DNA from: Mycobacterium sp. 236(2023)
GTDB taxonomy: Bacteria > Actinomycetota > Actinomycetes > Mycobacteriales > Mycobacteriaceae
Direction: 5' to 3'
Length of the DNA: 64,000 bases
Assembly (NCBI RefSeq): GCF_029623955.1
Contig: NZ_JARSBP010000008.1
Location: 1 to 64,000, forward strand
Part shown: positions 26,564 to 34,809 of the stretch, in pieces
How the letters are laid out: the number at the start of each line of letters is the position of its first letter
Position numbering within the stretch: position 1 is the first letter of the stretch
The notes under the pieces: model-generated
Seen by the model: only the letters and a program-made list of their open reading frames with translations
The model's database searches: none
Told to the model about the DNA's origin: nothing
Position numbers and translations under genes: made by a program

Positions 26564-27856
26564 CTACTTGTCGGCCAGCAGGAGTTCGGTGGCCGACAGC
26601 AGCGCACACGTCGAGAGCCCGTCGATGGCAGCGCGCAGGTCGGAGATCGCCGGGAACGTCGGCGCGATCCGAATGTTCTTGTCCTCAGGGTCTTTTCGGT
26701 ACGGGAACGAGGCGCCCGCCTCGGTCACCGCGATGCCCGCATCCTTGGCCAGCGACACGGTTCGCTTAGCCGTACCCGGCAGGACGTCGAGGCTGATGAA
26801 GTACCCGCCCTTGGGATCGGTCCACGACGCGATCTTGGAATCGCCGAGGCGGTCTTCGAGGATGTCGAGGACCAGCTTGAACTTCGGTGCCAGCACTTCC
26901 TGGTGACGCTGCATGTGCAGGCGCACTCCGTCGGCGTCGCCGAAGAACCGCGCATGGCGCAGCTGGTTGAGCTTGTCCGGGCCGATCGACTTCTTGCCCG
27001 CGTGCTGGAGATACCACGCGATGTTGCCGAGCGAACCGCCGAAGAAGCTGACGCCCGCACCGGCGAACGTGATCTTCGACGTCGACGCGAAGACGAGCGG
27101 CCGGTTGGCGTGGTTGGCCGCGGCGGCGAGCCCGAGGATGTCGATCTTCTGGGTGAAGTCGTGCGTCAACGTGTGGACGGCATACGCGTTGTCCCACATG
27201 ATTCGGAAATCGGTTGCGGCGGTTTCCATTTGGACCAGACGCCGCACGACCTCCCAAGAGTATGTGGTTCCGGTGGGGTTGGAGTAGACCGGCACGCACC
27301 ATATGCCCTTGATGGCGGGATCGGCGGCGACGAGTTCCTCGATGAGATCGACGTCGGGACCGTCTTCGAGCAGCGGCACCGGAATCATCTCGATGCCGAG
27401 GCTTTCCGTGATCGCGAAGTGGCGGTCGTAGCCGGGCGACGGGCACAGGAACTTGACGCCGGTGCCGTCGCGCAGATCGTCGATCCACGGCCGCGGCGAA
27501 TCGACACCGCCGTGCAGGAGCGAGTACACGACGACGTCGTGCATGAACTCCAGGCTGGCATTGTTGCCGGCGATGAGGTTGGGCACGGGGACACCGAGCA
27601 GCTCGCTGAAGATCGCGCGCAGCTCCGGCAGCCCGTGCAGGCCGCCATAGTTGCGGACGTCGGTGCCATCGGCGTCCCTGTAGGAATCAGCACCGGGCAG
27701 CGTCAGCAAGCCGTTGGACAGGTCGAGCTGTTCGGTGCACGGCTTGCCGCGCGTGAGATCGAGGCGGAGGTTCTTGGCTTTCAGCTCGTCGTAGTTGCGC
27801 TGCTGTAGTTCATGCTGTGCGCGCAGATCGTCGAGGCCCAGCGCATGAAACGACAC
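26564..27856 (-). CDS. Aspartate aminotransferase (Rv3722c-like)
   Basis: 430 aa from GTG 27856 with AAAGG about 8 nt upstream; the frame continues upstream into the SRP RNA but that portion is not protein-like. Fold-type I PLP enzyme: PLP Lys in FASTSKITFAGAG, substrate-side RNYGGLHGLPELR, and DLTRGKPCTEQLDLSNG near the N-terminus, typical of the Rv3722c group. In M. tuberculosis this is the main aspartate aminotransferase feeding aspartate-derived nitrogen. It was once annotated as a regulator-like protein. It lies downstream of the SRP RNA gene on the same strand. Confidence 0.92.
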   Translation of the reverse strand: MSFHALGLDDLRAQHELQQRNYDELKAKNLRLDLTRGKPCTEQLDLSNGLLTLPGADSYRDADGTDVRNYGGLHGLPELRAIFSELLGVPVPNLIAGNNASLEFMHDVVVYSLLHGGVDSPRPWIDDLRDGTGVKFLCPSPGYDRHFAITESLGIEMIPVPLLEDGPDVDLIEELVAADPAIKGIWCVPVYSNPTGTTYSWEVVRRLVQMETAATDFRIMWDNAYAVHTLTHDFTQKIDILGLAAAANHANRPLVFASTSKITFAGAGVSFFGGSLGNIAWYLQHAGKKSIGPDKLNQLRHARFFGDADGVRLHMQRHQEVLAPKFKLVLDILEDRLGDSKIASWTDPKGGYFISLDVLPGTAKRTVSLAKDAGIAVTEAGASFPYRKDPEDKNIRIAPTFPAISDLRAAIDGLSTCALLSATELLLADK

Positions 27857-27891
27857 CGCTCGCCTTTCGCTGTCTACCCGGAAATGTAAGG

Positions 27892-27977
27892 GGACCCCGC
27901 GCACCCGCCAGAGCCCATTGACCCTTGCTGCCTTCCGGCCCTGGGGGAGTTCACAGGATAGACGCCGCGCGGGGTCC
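27892..27977 (-). ncRNA. ffs: Signal recognition particle 4.5S RNA
   Basis: The ends GGACCCCGCGC and GCGCGGGGTCC pair, closing a long hairpin. On the minus strand the apical region contains CCGGAAGGCAGCAAGGG, the conserved Ffh-binding tetraloop (GGAA-type) and symmetric-loop sequence. The gene lies between the aspartate aminotransferase and tRNA-Ser as in M. tuberculosis. The exact mature 3' end may extend a little. Confidence 0.93.
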
Positions 27978-27983
27978 ACGGCG

Positions 27984-27989
27984 AGTGTA
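27984..27989 (-). promoter_or_regulatory. -10 box TACACT of ffs
   Basis: On the minus strand TACACT is followed by a 6-nt spacer and the first G of the SRP RNA at 27977. Confidence 0.55.
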
Positions 27990-28073
27990 ATACCCCGGCG
28001 CCCAAGACCCACCAGTGCGCACCTCAGCCGCGGATTTGGGGGACAACCAGGGCGGTCCGCTACCATGACCGGC

Positions 28074-28159
28074 GGAGGATTCGCCTAGTGGCCTATGGCG
28101 CTCGCCTGGAACGCGGGTTGGGTTAATAGCCCTCAGGGGTTCAAATCCCCTATCCTCCG
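28074..28159 (+). tRNA. tRNA-Ser (anticodon GGA)
   Basis: 86 nt. Acceptor GGAGGAT (28074-28080) pairs with ATCCTCC (28152-28158), discriminator G. Anticodon stem CTCGC/GCGGG encloses loop CTGGAAC, anticodon GGA, reading UCC/UCU. The long variable arm and T-loop GGTTCAAATCC are typical of a class II serine tRNA. The 3' CCA is not encoded. A TACCAT box at 28061-28066 may be its -10. Confidence 0.95.
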
Positions 28160-28164
28160 CGCTC

Positions 28165-28206
28165 GCCCGGGGCGCGACCGGCGCGATGATGCGGTCGCCC
28201 CCGGGC
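28165..28206 (+). terminator. GC hairpin downstream of tRNA-Ser
   Basis: GCCCGGGG...GCGACCG (28165-28180) pairs with CGGTCGCCCCCGGGC (28192-28206) with one bulged base and an 11-nt loop. No U-run follows. It may end the tRNA transcript or shape the leader of the next gene, which starts at 28243. Confidence 0.45.
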
Positions 28207-28242
28207 ATCACGATCGAGCGGGCAACACGATCGAGGAGGAAT

Positions 28243-29010
28243 ATGGGCCGCACCGCTGCGGTGATATGGCACGCGTCGTTCTCCATTGCCGCCGGTGTCC
28301 TCTACTTCCTCTTCGTGCTACCGCGCACGCTGGAGCTTCTCGGCGACACGTCCCACACGCTCGGCACGGTGCTGCGCATCGTCGCGGGCGCGCTGATCGG
28401 TCTCGCCGCGCTGCCTGTGGTGTTCACGTTGCTCCGGACCCGCAGGCCCGAGTTCGGCACTCCGCAGTTGGCGCTGAATCTGCGCACGGCCTCGATCGCG
28501 CTTCACGTTCTTGCGGGTGTGGTCATCATCGGCGCTGCGATCAGTGAGATCTGGCTGTCGCTGGATACCGCCGGCCAGTGGTTGTTCGGCGCGTACGGTG
28601 CCGCCGGTGCCGTCGCGCTCCTCGGTGTGTTCGCGTTCTACCTAGCCTTCGTCGCCGAACTGCCGCCTCCGCCACCGAAACCGCTGAAGGTCAAGGAACG
28701 CTCGGAGCGCCGCGGCCGCAAGGACGCCGCGGTTCACGAAGCGGCCGACGAGCCTGAAGAGGCAGCCGAGGCCGTCGAGGTCGAAGAGAGCAGTGCGGTC
28801 GAAGTGACCACAGAGGCCGACGAGGCCCCGGCCACCGAAGACACGGATTCCGGCGCCGAAGACGGGGTAAAGGCCGAGAGTGATGAAACCGAGCCCCAGG
28901 CCGCAGACGGCTCGTCCGACGGCAAACTGCAGAATCGCCGCCCGACGGGCAAGGGTTCGGTCCTGGGACGGCGTCGCAAAACCCGCGGCGGCGTGGCCGT
29001 CGAGGACTGA
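28243..29010 (+). CDS. Conserved membrane protein (Rv3723-like)
   Basis: 255 aa from ATG 28243, chosen for GAGGAGGA just upstream. Four hydrophobic helices cover about residues 5-25, 40-62, 80-102 and 112-138. After PPPPPKP the C-terminal half is a disordered acidic cytoplasmic tail (repeated EE/EA/DE) ending in a basic patch GRRRKTRGG. Same place and layout as Rv3723 beside tRNA-Ser. Function unknown; the acidic tail and basic end suggest protein or nucleic-acid contacts. Confidence 0.8.
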   Translation: MGRTAAVIWHASFSIAAGVLYFLFVLPRTLELLGDTSHTLGTVLRIVAGALIGLAALPVVFTLLRTRRPEFGTPQLALNLRTASIALHVLAGVVIIGAAISEIWLSLDTAGQWLFGAYGAAGAVALLGVFAFYLAFVAELPPPPPKPLKVKERSERRGRKDAAVHEAADEPEEAAEAVEVEESSAVEVTTEADEAPATEDTDSGAEDGVKAESDETEPQAADGSSDGKLQNRRPTGKGSVLGRRRKTRGGVAVED

Positions 29011-29062
29011 CGACACCCGTTCACGTCGACAGCAGCCGACGTCGCAGCCACTATTGATGGGT

Positions 29063-30076
29063 ATGGCCCTGATTCGCCGAGCCGGCACCCTGCTGATCGC
29101 GTTGGCGGCGCTTCTCGCTCTCGTCGCTCCCATCTCCCCCGCCTCGGCGGCTCCAGCAGATCCTGTCGGCGCATCTGCGCAGGTTGAAGCAGCAGTCGTA
29201 CGTATCGACACCGCAGTCGACTATCAGGGAGTTGTGGGCCTCGGCACAGGATTCGTGCTCGATCCGGGCGGGCAGGTGCTGACGAACTTCCACGTCGTCC
29301 AGGGCGCTGACCGCATCACCGGAACCGTCGCCGGACGCGCGTACCCGGGCCAGTTGGTCGGATACGACCGCAAACGGGACGTCGCGGTGATCCAACTGCT
29401 CGGTGCGGGCGGGCTGCCGGTCGCCCCGATCGGCGACGCGAACGTGTTGGCGCCGGGCGAGCCCGTCGTCGCCCTGGGGAACGCGATGGGTTCCGACGCC
29501 CCGCTGACCCGCGAGGTCGGCACCTTGACGGCGTTCGGGCGGACCGTGGAAGCCGAGGATGCGCTGACCGGATCCACGGACGAGCTGACCGGCCTCTTCG
29601 AGTTCGCGGCGCCCGTGCGGGCGGGCGATTCCGGCGGGCCGGTGGTGAACAGCGTCGGCCAGGTCGTCGGGGTGACGACGGCGGCGTCGGTGAACTTCCG
29701 GATGGGCCCCGGCGGTAAAGGCTTCGCGATCCCGATCAACGACGCGATAGGGGTCGCCAACCAGATCCGCGCCGGTGTCCGCTCCGACAGCATTCACATC
29801 GGACCGCCCACCTTGCTCGGCGTCGGTGTGCGCACCGCACCGCGCGACGCACCGGGCGTGCTGATTCAGGAGGTCATGGTCGGCGGTCCGGCTGAGCAGG
29901 CGGGGCTGGTGGCCGGCGACATCATCACGACGCTCGACGGCACTTCGCTGGACTCGACGAACACGCTCACATCGGTGCTCGATCGCCACTACGTCGGCGA
30001 TGTCCTCGATCTGACATGGATCGACCGCTCCGGTCAGACCCGCACCGGTAAAGCGGTCCTGACGCCTGACGTCTAA
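29063..30076 (+). CDS. Exported trypsin-like serine protease with PDZ domain (PepA-like)
   Basis: 337 aa from ATG 29063 (ATG 29057 is equally possible). A signal peptide of about 30 residues ends at ASA-APAD. The chymotrypsin-fold triad is complete: His in LTNFHVVQG, Asp in RKRDVAVIQL, Ser in RAGDSGGPVV. The C-terminal PDZ domain begins near 250 (GVLIQEVMVGGPAEQAGLVAGDIITTLDG). The arrangement matches mycobacterial PepA (Rv0125) and HtrA-like proteins active in the envelope. It stands 52 nt after the membrane protein, with no close partner. Confidence 0.9.
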   Translation: MALIRRAGTLLIALAALLALVAPISPASAAPADPVGASAQVEAAVVRIDTAVDYQGVVGLGTGFVLDPGGQVLTNFHVVQGADRITGTVAGRAYPGQLVGYDRKRDVAVIQLLGAGGLPVAPIGDANVLAPGEPVVALGNAMGSDAPLTREVGTLTAFGRTVEAEDALTGSTDELTGLFEFAAPVRAGDSGGPVVNSVGQVVGVTTAASVNFRMGPGGKGFAIPINDAIGVANQIRAGVRSDSIHIGPPTLLGVGVRTAPRDAPGVLIQEVMVGGPAEQAGLVAGDIITTLDGTSLDSTNTLTSVLDRHYVGDVLDLTWIDRSGQTRTGKAVLTPDV

Positions 30077-30113
30077 TTGACGCAATTTAGTCCAGCTAGA
30101 CACCGCCAAACCC

Positions 30114-30119
30114 TATGCT
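30114..30119 (+). promoter_or_regulatory. -10 box TATGCT, leaderless promoter
   Basis: TATGCT is followed by 6 nt and GTG 30126; no ribosome site. Confidence 0.5.
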
Positions 30120-30125
30120 GAGCGA

Positions 30126-31196
30126 GTGCCCAACACTGCGCCCTATCGCGTCGTCCAGTGGACGACCGGAAACGTCGGAAAGTCTTCGGTCACGGCGATA
30201 GCCGCGAACCCCACGCTCGAGTTGGTCGGTTGCTATGCCTGGTCGGATGACAAGGTCGGCAAGGACGTCGGCGAGCTCGTCGGGATCGAGCCGCTGGGCG
30301 TCGCCGCCACCAACGACGTCGACGCGCTGCTGGCGCTCAAGCCCGACGCCGTGGTCTACAACCCGATGTGGATCGACGTCGACGAACTCGTGCGCATCCT
30401 CGAAGCCGGCGTGAACGTCGTCGCGTCCGCGTCGTTCATCACGGGGCGCAACCTGGGTGACGGACGGGACAAGCTCGCCGAGGCCTGCCAGCGCGGCGGG
30501 TCGACGCTGTTCGGCTCCGGCGTCAGCCCCGGATTCGCCGAACTGCTCGCCATCGTGGCGGGCACGGCGTGCGACCGGATCGACAAGATCACCATCGCCG
30601 AGTCGGCCGACACCACGCTCTATGACTCCCCCGAAACCGAGCGGCCCGTCGGCTTCGACATGGCCATCGACGACCCGGCTCTGCAGCCGATGGCAGCGAA
30701 CGGCACCGCGGTGTTCGCCGAAGCGGTGCAGCTCGTGGCCGACGCACTCGGCATCGAACTCGACGAGATCAAGTGCGTGTCCGAATATGCCCAGACCACA
30801 GAGGATCTCCCGATGGCGTCGTGGACCATCAAAGCGGGCCACGTCGCCGGGGTGTTCGCCAGCTGGCAGGGCATCTATCAGGGCCGGGCCGTCATCGACA
30901 TCAACGTCCGGTGGAAGAAAGGCCAGACGCTGGAGCCGGACTGGAAGCTCGACGGCGACGGCTGGAAGATCACCATCGACGGCCGCCCGACGGTCAACAT
31001 GTCCGTCGGATTCCTTCCGCCCCAGGACATGATCGAGAACGCCAAGACGCTCGAGGACTTCTTCGTGCTGGGCCACATCATGACCGCGCTGCCGCCGATC
31101 CACGCCATCGCGGCGGTCGTCGCGGCGGCCCCCGGCATCGCCACGTACAACGATCTGCCGCTGCCTCTGCCCCGCGGAGTCGTACCGAAGGCCTAA
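30126..31196 (+). CDS. NAD(P)-dependent amine-dehydrogenase-like protein (DapB/diaminopentanoate dehydrogenase fold)
   Basis: 356 aa from GTG 30126. The N-terminal Rossmann domain has VVQWTTGNVGKSSVTAI and ELVGCYAWSDDKVGKDVGEL, the pattern of dihydrodipicolinate reductase N-terminal / 2,4-diaminopentanoate dehydrogenase proteins. GVSPGFAELLAIVAGTACDRIDKITI marks the start of the C-terminal domain. Mycobacteria carry many paralogues of this kind with undefined substrates. It lies 10 nt before an EamA exporter gene, so a shared metabolite is possible. Confidence 0.75.
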   Translation: MPNTAPYRVVQWTTGNVGKSSVTAIAANPTLELVGCYAWSDDKVGKDVGELVGIEPLGVAATNDVDALLALKPDAVVYNPMWIDVDELVRILEAGVNVVASASFITGRNLGDGRDKLAEACQRGGSTLFGSGVSPGFAELLAIVAGTACDRIDKITIAESADTTLYDSPETERPVGFDMAIDDPALQPMAANGTAVFAEAVQLVADALGIELDEIKCVSEYAQTTEDLPMASWTIKAGHVAGVFASWQGIYQGRAVIDINVRWKKGQTLEPDWKLDGDGWKITIDGRPTVNMSVGFLPPQDMIENAKTLEDFFVLGHIMTALPPIHAIAAVVAAAPGIATYNDLPLPLPRGVVPKA

Positions 31197-31206
31197 CCTT
31201 GGCCCG

Positions 31207-32073
31207 GTGAGCTTTCGCGGGTGGTTGTTGTTCGCCGCGATGAGCGTCATCTGGGGCATCCCCTATCTGCTCATCAAGGTTGCGGTGGAAGGGGTTTCGG
31301 TCCCGGTGCTGGTGCTCGCGCGCACCGCGGTCGGCGCTCTGGTGCTGATCCCGCTGGCGTTGAGCCGTACCGCGTGGGCGCCGGTTCTGGCGCATTGGAA
31401 GCCCGTGGCGGTGTTCGCGTTCTTCGAGATCATCGCGGCGTGGTTGCTGCTGTCCGACGCCGAGCGGCACATCTCGAGCTCGCTGACGGGTCTGCTGATC
31501 GCGGCGTCGCCGATCGTGGCGGCCGTGCTCGACAGGGCAACGGGCGGTGGGCAACCGCTGACGCTGAAGCGGTTGGCCGGCCTTGCGGTCGGGCTGGGTG
31601 GCGTCGCGGTCCTCGCCGGGCCCGAACTCACCGGAGGCAGCGCGTGGCCCGTCACCGAGGTGCTGTTGGTGGCGGTCTGCTACGCGATCGCGCCGATCGT
31701 GGCGGCCCGGTATCTCGGCGATGTGCCGACGCTCCCGATGACGGCGGCGTGCCTCGGCTTGGCGGCCCTCGTGTACGCCGCGCCCGCGGCGGCGACATGG
31801 CCTTCCGAGATGCCGGCGACGCGCGTGCTGGTGGCGATCGTGCTTCTGGCCGTCGTCTGTACTGCGTTGGCGTTCATCGTGTTCTTCGCGCTGATCCGCG
31901 AAGTCGGCGCGCCGCGCGCGCTGGTGTTCACCTACGTGAACCCGGCGGTGGCGCTGGCTGCGGGCGTGGTCGTGCTGAACGAGCCGCTGACGCCATGGCA
32001 TCTGGTCGGGCTCGGGTTGATCCTCACCGGGTCGGTGCTCGCGACGCGGCGGCAGGAAAACCCGTTGAGCTGA
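31207..32073 (+). CDS. EamA/DMT-family transporter
   Basis: 288 aa with ten hydrophobic helices in two homologous EamA repeats (about 1-130 and 140-285; second repeat closes with VALAAGVVVLNEPLTPWHLVGLGLILTG). The EPLTP motif near 262 is typical of drug/metabolite exporters. Start GTG 31207; a TAACCT box overlapping the preceding stop codon could give a separate leaderless transcript. Probably exports a small amino-acid-like or nucleotide-like metabolite; substrate unknown. Confidence 0.87.
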   Translation: MSFRGWLLFAAMSVIWGIPYLLIKVAVEGVSVPVLVLARTAVGALVLIPLALSRTAWAPVLAHWKPVAVFAFFEIIAAWLLLSDAERHISSSLTGLLIAASPIVAAVLDRATGGGQPLTLKRLAGLAVGLGGVAVLAGPELTGGSAWPVTEVLLVAVCYAIAPIVAARYLGDVPTLPMTAACLGLAALVYAAPAAATWPSEMPATRVLVAIVLLAVVCTALAFIVFFALIREVGAPRALVFTYVNPAVALAAGVVVLNEPLTPWHLVGLGLILTGSVLATRRQENPLS

Positions 32074-32106
32074 CGGCAGATATGCGGTGCCATCGTGTGA
32101 TGTCCG

Positions 32107-32403
32107 ATGTCATGCCCAGCGCGATCTGGCCGCACAGGGCATTTCACGATCCTGCGACCATGCCGTCCTCAGAGCCGCGGCGAGTGCGCCCGCACCCGGG
32201 CCTGGCATGACAATGCCGCGTCACTACGGGTGACGCGGTCGCTGCCGTATGCCGAGGGCGGCGCTTCTACGGAGATGCGGCGCGATCGCGAGGACACGAT
32301 GCTGTCGTTCTCGATGACGCGTGCACAGTGGGGATCTGTGCGGCGCAACGACGTTGAGTTTCGCGGCCTGGCGCCGGCACGGGAGTTCCTCGGGGTCTCC
32401 TGA
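32107..32403 (+). pseudogene. Possible DUF397-like remnant in a 395-base gap
   Basis: The gap 32074-32468 holds no convincing gene. The plus-strand frame ending at 32403 has a C-terminal stretch with SLPYAEGG and MLSFSMTRAQWGS, which faintly recalls DUF397 (which usually has a C-V-E core and LxFTPxEW). The Cys-Val-Glu core is missing and the N-terminal part looks random. It may be a decayed DUF397 gene or chance. No terminator or repeat was seen in the gap. Confidence 0.2.
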
Positions 32404-32468
32404 CGTCGCGAGTTCTGCACACAGGCTGTGAGACCGCCCGCCCAGCGACCCCGACGCAGATCTCGGCG

Positions 32469-33218
32469 CTACCCGGCGTTCCGGAGCGTGGACGCCACCA
32501 CCTCGATGACCCGCTGCGGGTTCTTCTCCAGGAAGAAGTGCCCGCCGGTAAAGGTGTGCACGTCGCCGCCGCGCGTCGTGTGGTCATGCCACGCCCGCGC
32601 GCCGTCGTCACTGGTCTTCGGATCGTCCGTCGCGGTCAGCACCACGACGGGCGCGGCGATCCCGATGTCGGTACCGCGGTGATACTGCTGCAGCGCGCGA
32701 TAGTCGTTGCGGAACGCAGGCAGGAACGTCTCCAGCAGCTCGGGGTTGTTGAGCACCCGGGGGTCGGTGCCGCCGAGTTGGCGCATGACCTCGACGAGGC
32801 CGGCGTCGTCCTTGCACTCGCGCTCGTCGCCGTAGTGGCTGGGGGCCCGCGAACCCGACGCGAACACCGTCACAGCGGACCGCCCCGCTCGCGCCTCGGA
32901 CCGGCGGGCGACCTCGAACGCCAGCACCGCGCCCATGCTGTGCCCGAAGAAGGCCGTCGGCGCGTCGGGCAGTGTTCCCAGTTCGGTGTAGATTCGGTCG
33001 GCGAGCTCATCGATGGATTCGACGAACGGCTCGTTGTGCCGGTCCTGCCTGCCGGGGTACTGCACGCCGTACACGTCGAACTCGGGTGACAGCGCCGCCG
33101 AGAGCGGGAAGTAGTAGCTCGCCGAGCCGCCCGCGTGCGGGAAGCAGACCAGTCGGATGCGCGCCGTCGGCGCCGGGTGGAAGTTGCGCAGCCAGCGACT
33201 GCGGGGAGGTTGGGTCAT
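32469..33218 (-). CDS. Type II thioesterase (alpha/beta hydrolase)
   Basis: 249 aa. Thioesterase of the GrsT/TesA type: RLVCFPHAGGSASYYFPL near 23, nucleophile Ser in FFGHSMGAVLAFE near 93, Asp in VLTATDDPKTS near 195, His in FTGGHFFLEKN near 225. These enzymes clear wrong acyl groups from polyketide or non-ribosomal peptide synthases. No synthase gene is in the window, so it probably serves one encoded elsewhere. The ATG overlaps the stop of the previous gene (ATGA). Confidence 0.88.
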   Translation of the reverse strand: MTQPPRSRWLRNFHPAPTARIRLVCFPHAGGSASYYFPLSAALSPEFDVYGVQYPGRQDRHNEPFVESIDELADRIYTELGTLPDAPTAFFGHSMGAVLAFEVARRSEARAGRSAVTVFASGSRAPSHYGDERECKDDAGLVEVMRQLGGTDPRVLNNPELLETFLPAFRNDYRALQQYHRGTDIGIAAPVVVLTATDDPKTSDDGARAWHDHTTRGGDVHTFTGGHFFLEKNPQRVIEVVASTLRNAG

Positions 33219-33733
33219 GGCGCCGGGGGCGTCTCGGCGGGAGGCTCCTCGCCTGGCGGCGGGCCGGGAGGCGGCGGGGGCGGCCCGTCGATCACGCGCA
33301 GCACGTTGGCCGACAACCGCGCGCCGGGTGCGACCTCCACGGAGACGTCTTTCATGATCTCGGCTTGCTGGCCGGTGACGGTGAACTTGCCGGGCTGCGG
33401 CGCGAGACCGCCGACCACCTCATACTCAACGGTGAACGGGGTCTCCGGAAATGCATGCCATCCAACGTATTTCGGGTCGATCGTGTAGGTGTACAGGCAC
33501 AACGTGCCCGCCGGGTCGCAGGCCTGACCGCTGACGTTGACGGCGATCTCGAACTCCTTGGCCTCCGGGATCGCAGGCGGCGGCGGAGTCGGCGGCGTGT
33601 ATCGGGGGGTCGCCGCTTCCTGCTGCTGGTCGCGGTTGCCGAAGATCATGAAAGATGCGATACCGATGCCGCTGGCCAGCATGCCCACGATCGCCACGGC
33701 AGCGAGCAACTTTCGAATGGTGTTGACCGGCAT
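33215..33733 (-). CDS. Single-pass exported protein with Pro-rich tail, unknown function
   Basis: 172 aa from ATG 33733; the open frame upstream is not protein-like. A membrane anchor or signal (LLAAVAIVGMLASGIGIASFMIF, 8-30) is followed by a short Pro-rich spacer, a beta-rich domain with two cysteines (QACDPAGTLCLY) that could form a disulfide, and a C-terminal proline run. The beta-rich domain continues to LSANVLRVIDG. Not recognised. It sits in a leftward run after ligC-type and polymerase genes and before the thioesterase, with overlapping stop and start. Confidence 0.65.
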   Translation of the reverse strand: MPVNTIRKLLAAVAIVGMLASGIGIASFMIFGNRDQQQEAATPRYTPPTPPPPAIPEAKEFEIAVNVSGQACDPAGTLCLYTYTIDPKYVGWHAFPETPFTVEYEVVGGLAPQPGKFTVTGQQAEIMKDVSVEVAPGARLSANVLRVIDGPPPPPPGPPPGEEPPAETPPAP

Positions 33734-33756
33734 GCACTGCAGGGTAGCCAACGACC

Positions 33757-34809
33757 TCAGTCGGCGATGCGATTGCCGTCTTCGTCCCAGTGCGCCGCGA
33801 CTTTCTTGCTCGGCTGCACCCGCGGCGGTTCGCCCGGCATCTTCGGATAGCTGGGCGGGTAAGGCAGGTCGCCTTCGCCGCGCTCCTCCTCGTCGGCCTT
33901 GGCCATCTCCAGCAGCTTGGCGATCGACTGCGCCCTCTTGTCGATGTCGGCCCACGGATCCGGACGGCCTGCGACGAATTCGGGCACCGTCGCGATCGTG
34001 TAGTCGTCAGGCTCGGCGCCGCGCAGTTCGTCCCACGTCAGCGGTGTCGACACCGTGGCGATCGGCGTCTTGCGCACCGAGTACGCCGACGCGAACGTGC
34101 GGTCGCGGGCGTTCTGGTTGTAGTCGATGAAGAGCCGTTTCCCCCGCTCCTCCTTCCACCACGACGTCGTCACCGCGTCCGGTGCGCGTCGCTCGACCTC
34201 GCGTGCCAGCGCGATCCCCGCCCGGCGCACCGCGATGAAATCCCAATCCGTGGCGATGCGCAGGAAGACGTGCACACCGCGTCCCCCGGAGGTCTTCGGG
34301 TAGCCGACCAGGCCGAGTTCGTCGAGCAGCGGCTTGAGTACGTCGCAGGCGACCTCGCGGGCTTCCTTGAACCCGGTCCCCGGCTGCGGGTCGAGGTCGA
34401 TGCGCAGTTCGTCGGGATGCTCGGTGTCCGGGCAGCGCACCTGCCATGGGTGCAGCGTCACGGCGCCCATCTGCGCGGCCCACGCGATCGCCGACGGATG
34501 GGTGATCTTCAGTGCGTCGGCGGTGCGGCCGGACGGGAATGTGACAGTGCAGGTTTCGAGAAAGTCGGGATGCTTCTGCGGTACCCGCTTCTGGTAGATC
34601 TCCTCGCCGTCGATGCCGTCGGGAAATCGTTGCAGGTGCACGGGCCGGTCGCGCAGTAGCGCCACCATGTGGTCGGCCACCGACAGGTAGTAGTCGACGA
34701 GCTTGCCTTTGGTGCCGTCCTTGCCGAGCTTCGGAAAGTAGGGCTTGTCCGGGTTGGTCAGGCGAACCTTCACCCCGTCGACGTCGAGTTCGGTTGCGGG
34801 GCTTGCCAT
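33757..34809 (-). CDS. Stand-alone LigD-type DNA polymerase/primase (PolD1-like)
   Basis: 350 aa, the length of Rv3730c. Archaeo-eukaryotic primase fold: catalytic Asp pair in LRIDLDPQPGTGF (near 137), SGGRGVHVFLRI with the active-site His, and VDYYLSVADHMVALLRDRPVHLQRFPDG near the N-terminus. LigD polymerase domains fill gaps and add ribonucleotides at double-strand breaks. The ligase and phosphoesterase domains of full LigD are absent. Its ATG shares one base with the ligC1 stop (TGATG), so polymerase and ligase are translated together. Confidence 0.9.
   Translation of the reverse strand: MASPATELDVDGVKVRLTNPDKPYFPKLGKDGTKGKLVDYYLSVADHMVALLRDRPVHLQRFPDGIDGEEIYQKRVPQKHPDFLETCTVTFPSGRTADALKITHPSAIAWAAQMGAVTLHPWQVRCPDTEHPDELRIDLDPQPGTGFKEAREVACDVLKPLLDELGLVGYPKTSGGRGVHVFLRIATDWDFIAVRRAGIALAREVERRAPDAVTTSWWKEERGKRLFIDYNQNARDRTFASAYSVRKTPIATVSTPLTWDELRGAEPDDYTIATVPEFVAGRPDPWADIDKRAQSIAKLLEMAKADEEERGEGDLPYPPSYPKMPGEPPRVQPSKKVAAHWDEDGNRIAD

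Noticed and set aside
26417..27808. Plus-strand frame opposite the aspartate aminotransferase
   Set aside because: Arg/Asp/Val-rich shadow without domains; the opposite gene is a well-known enzyme.
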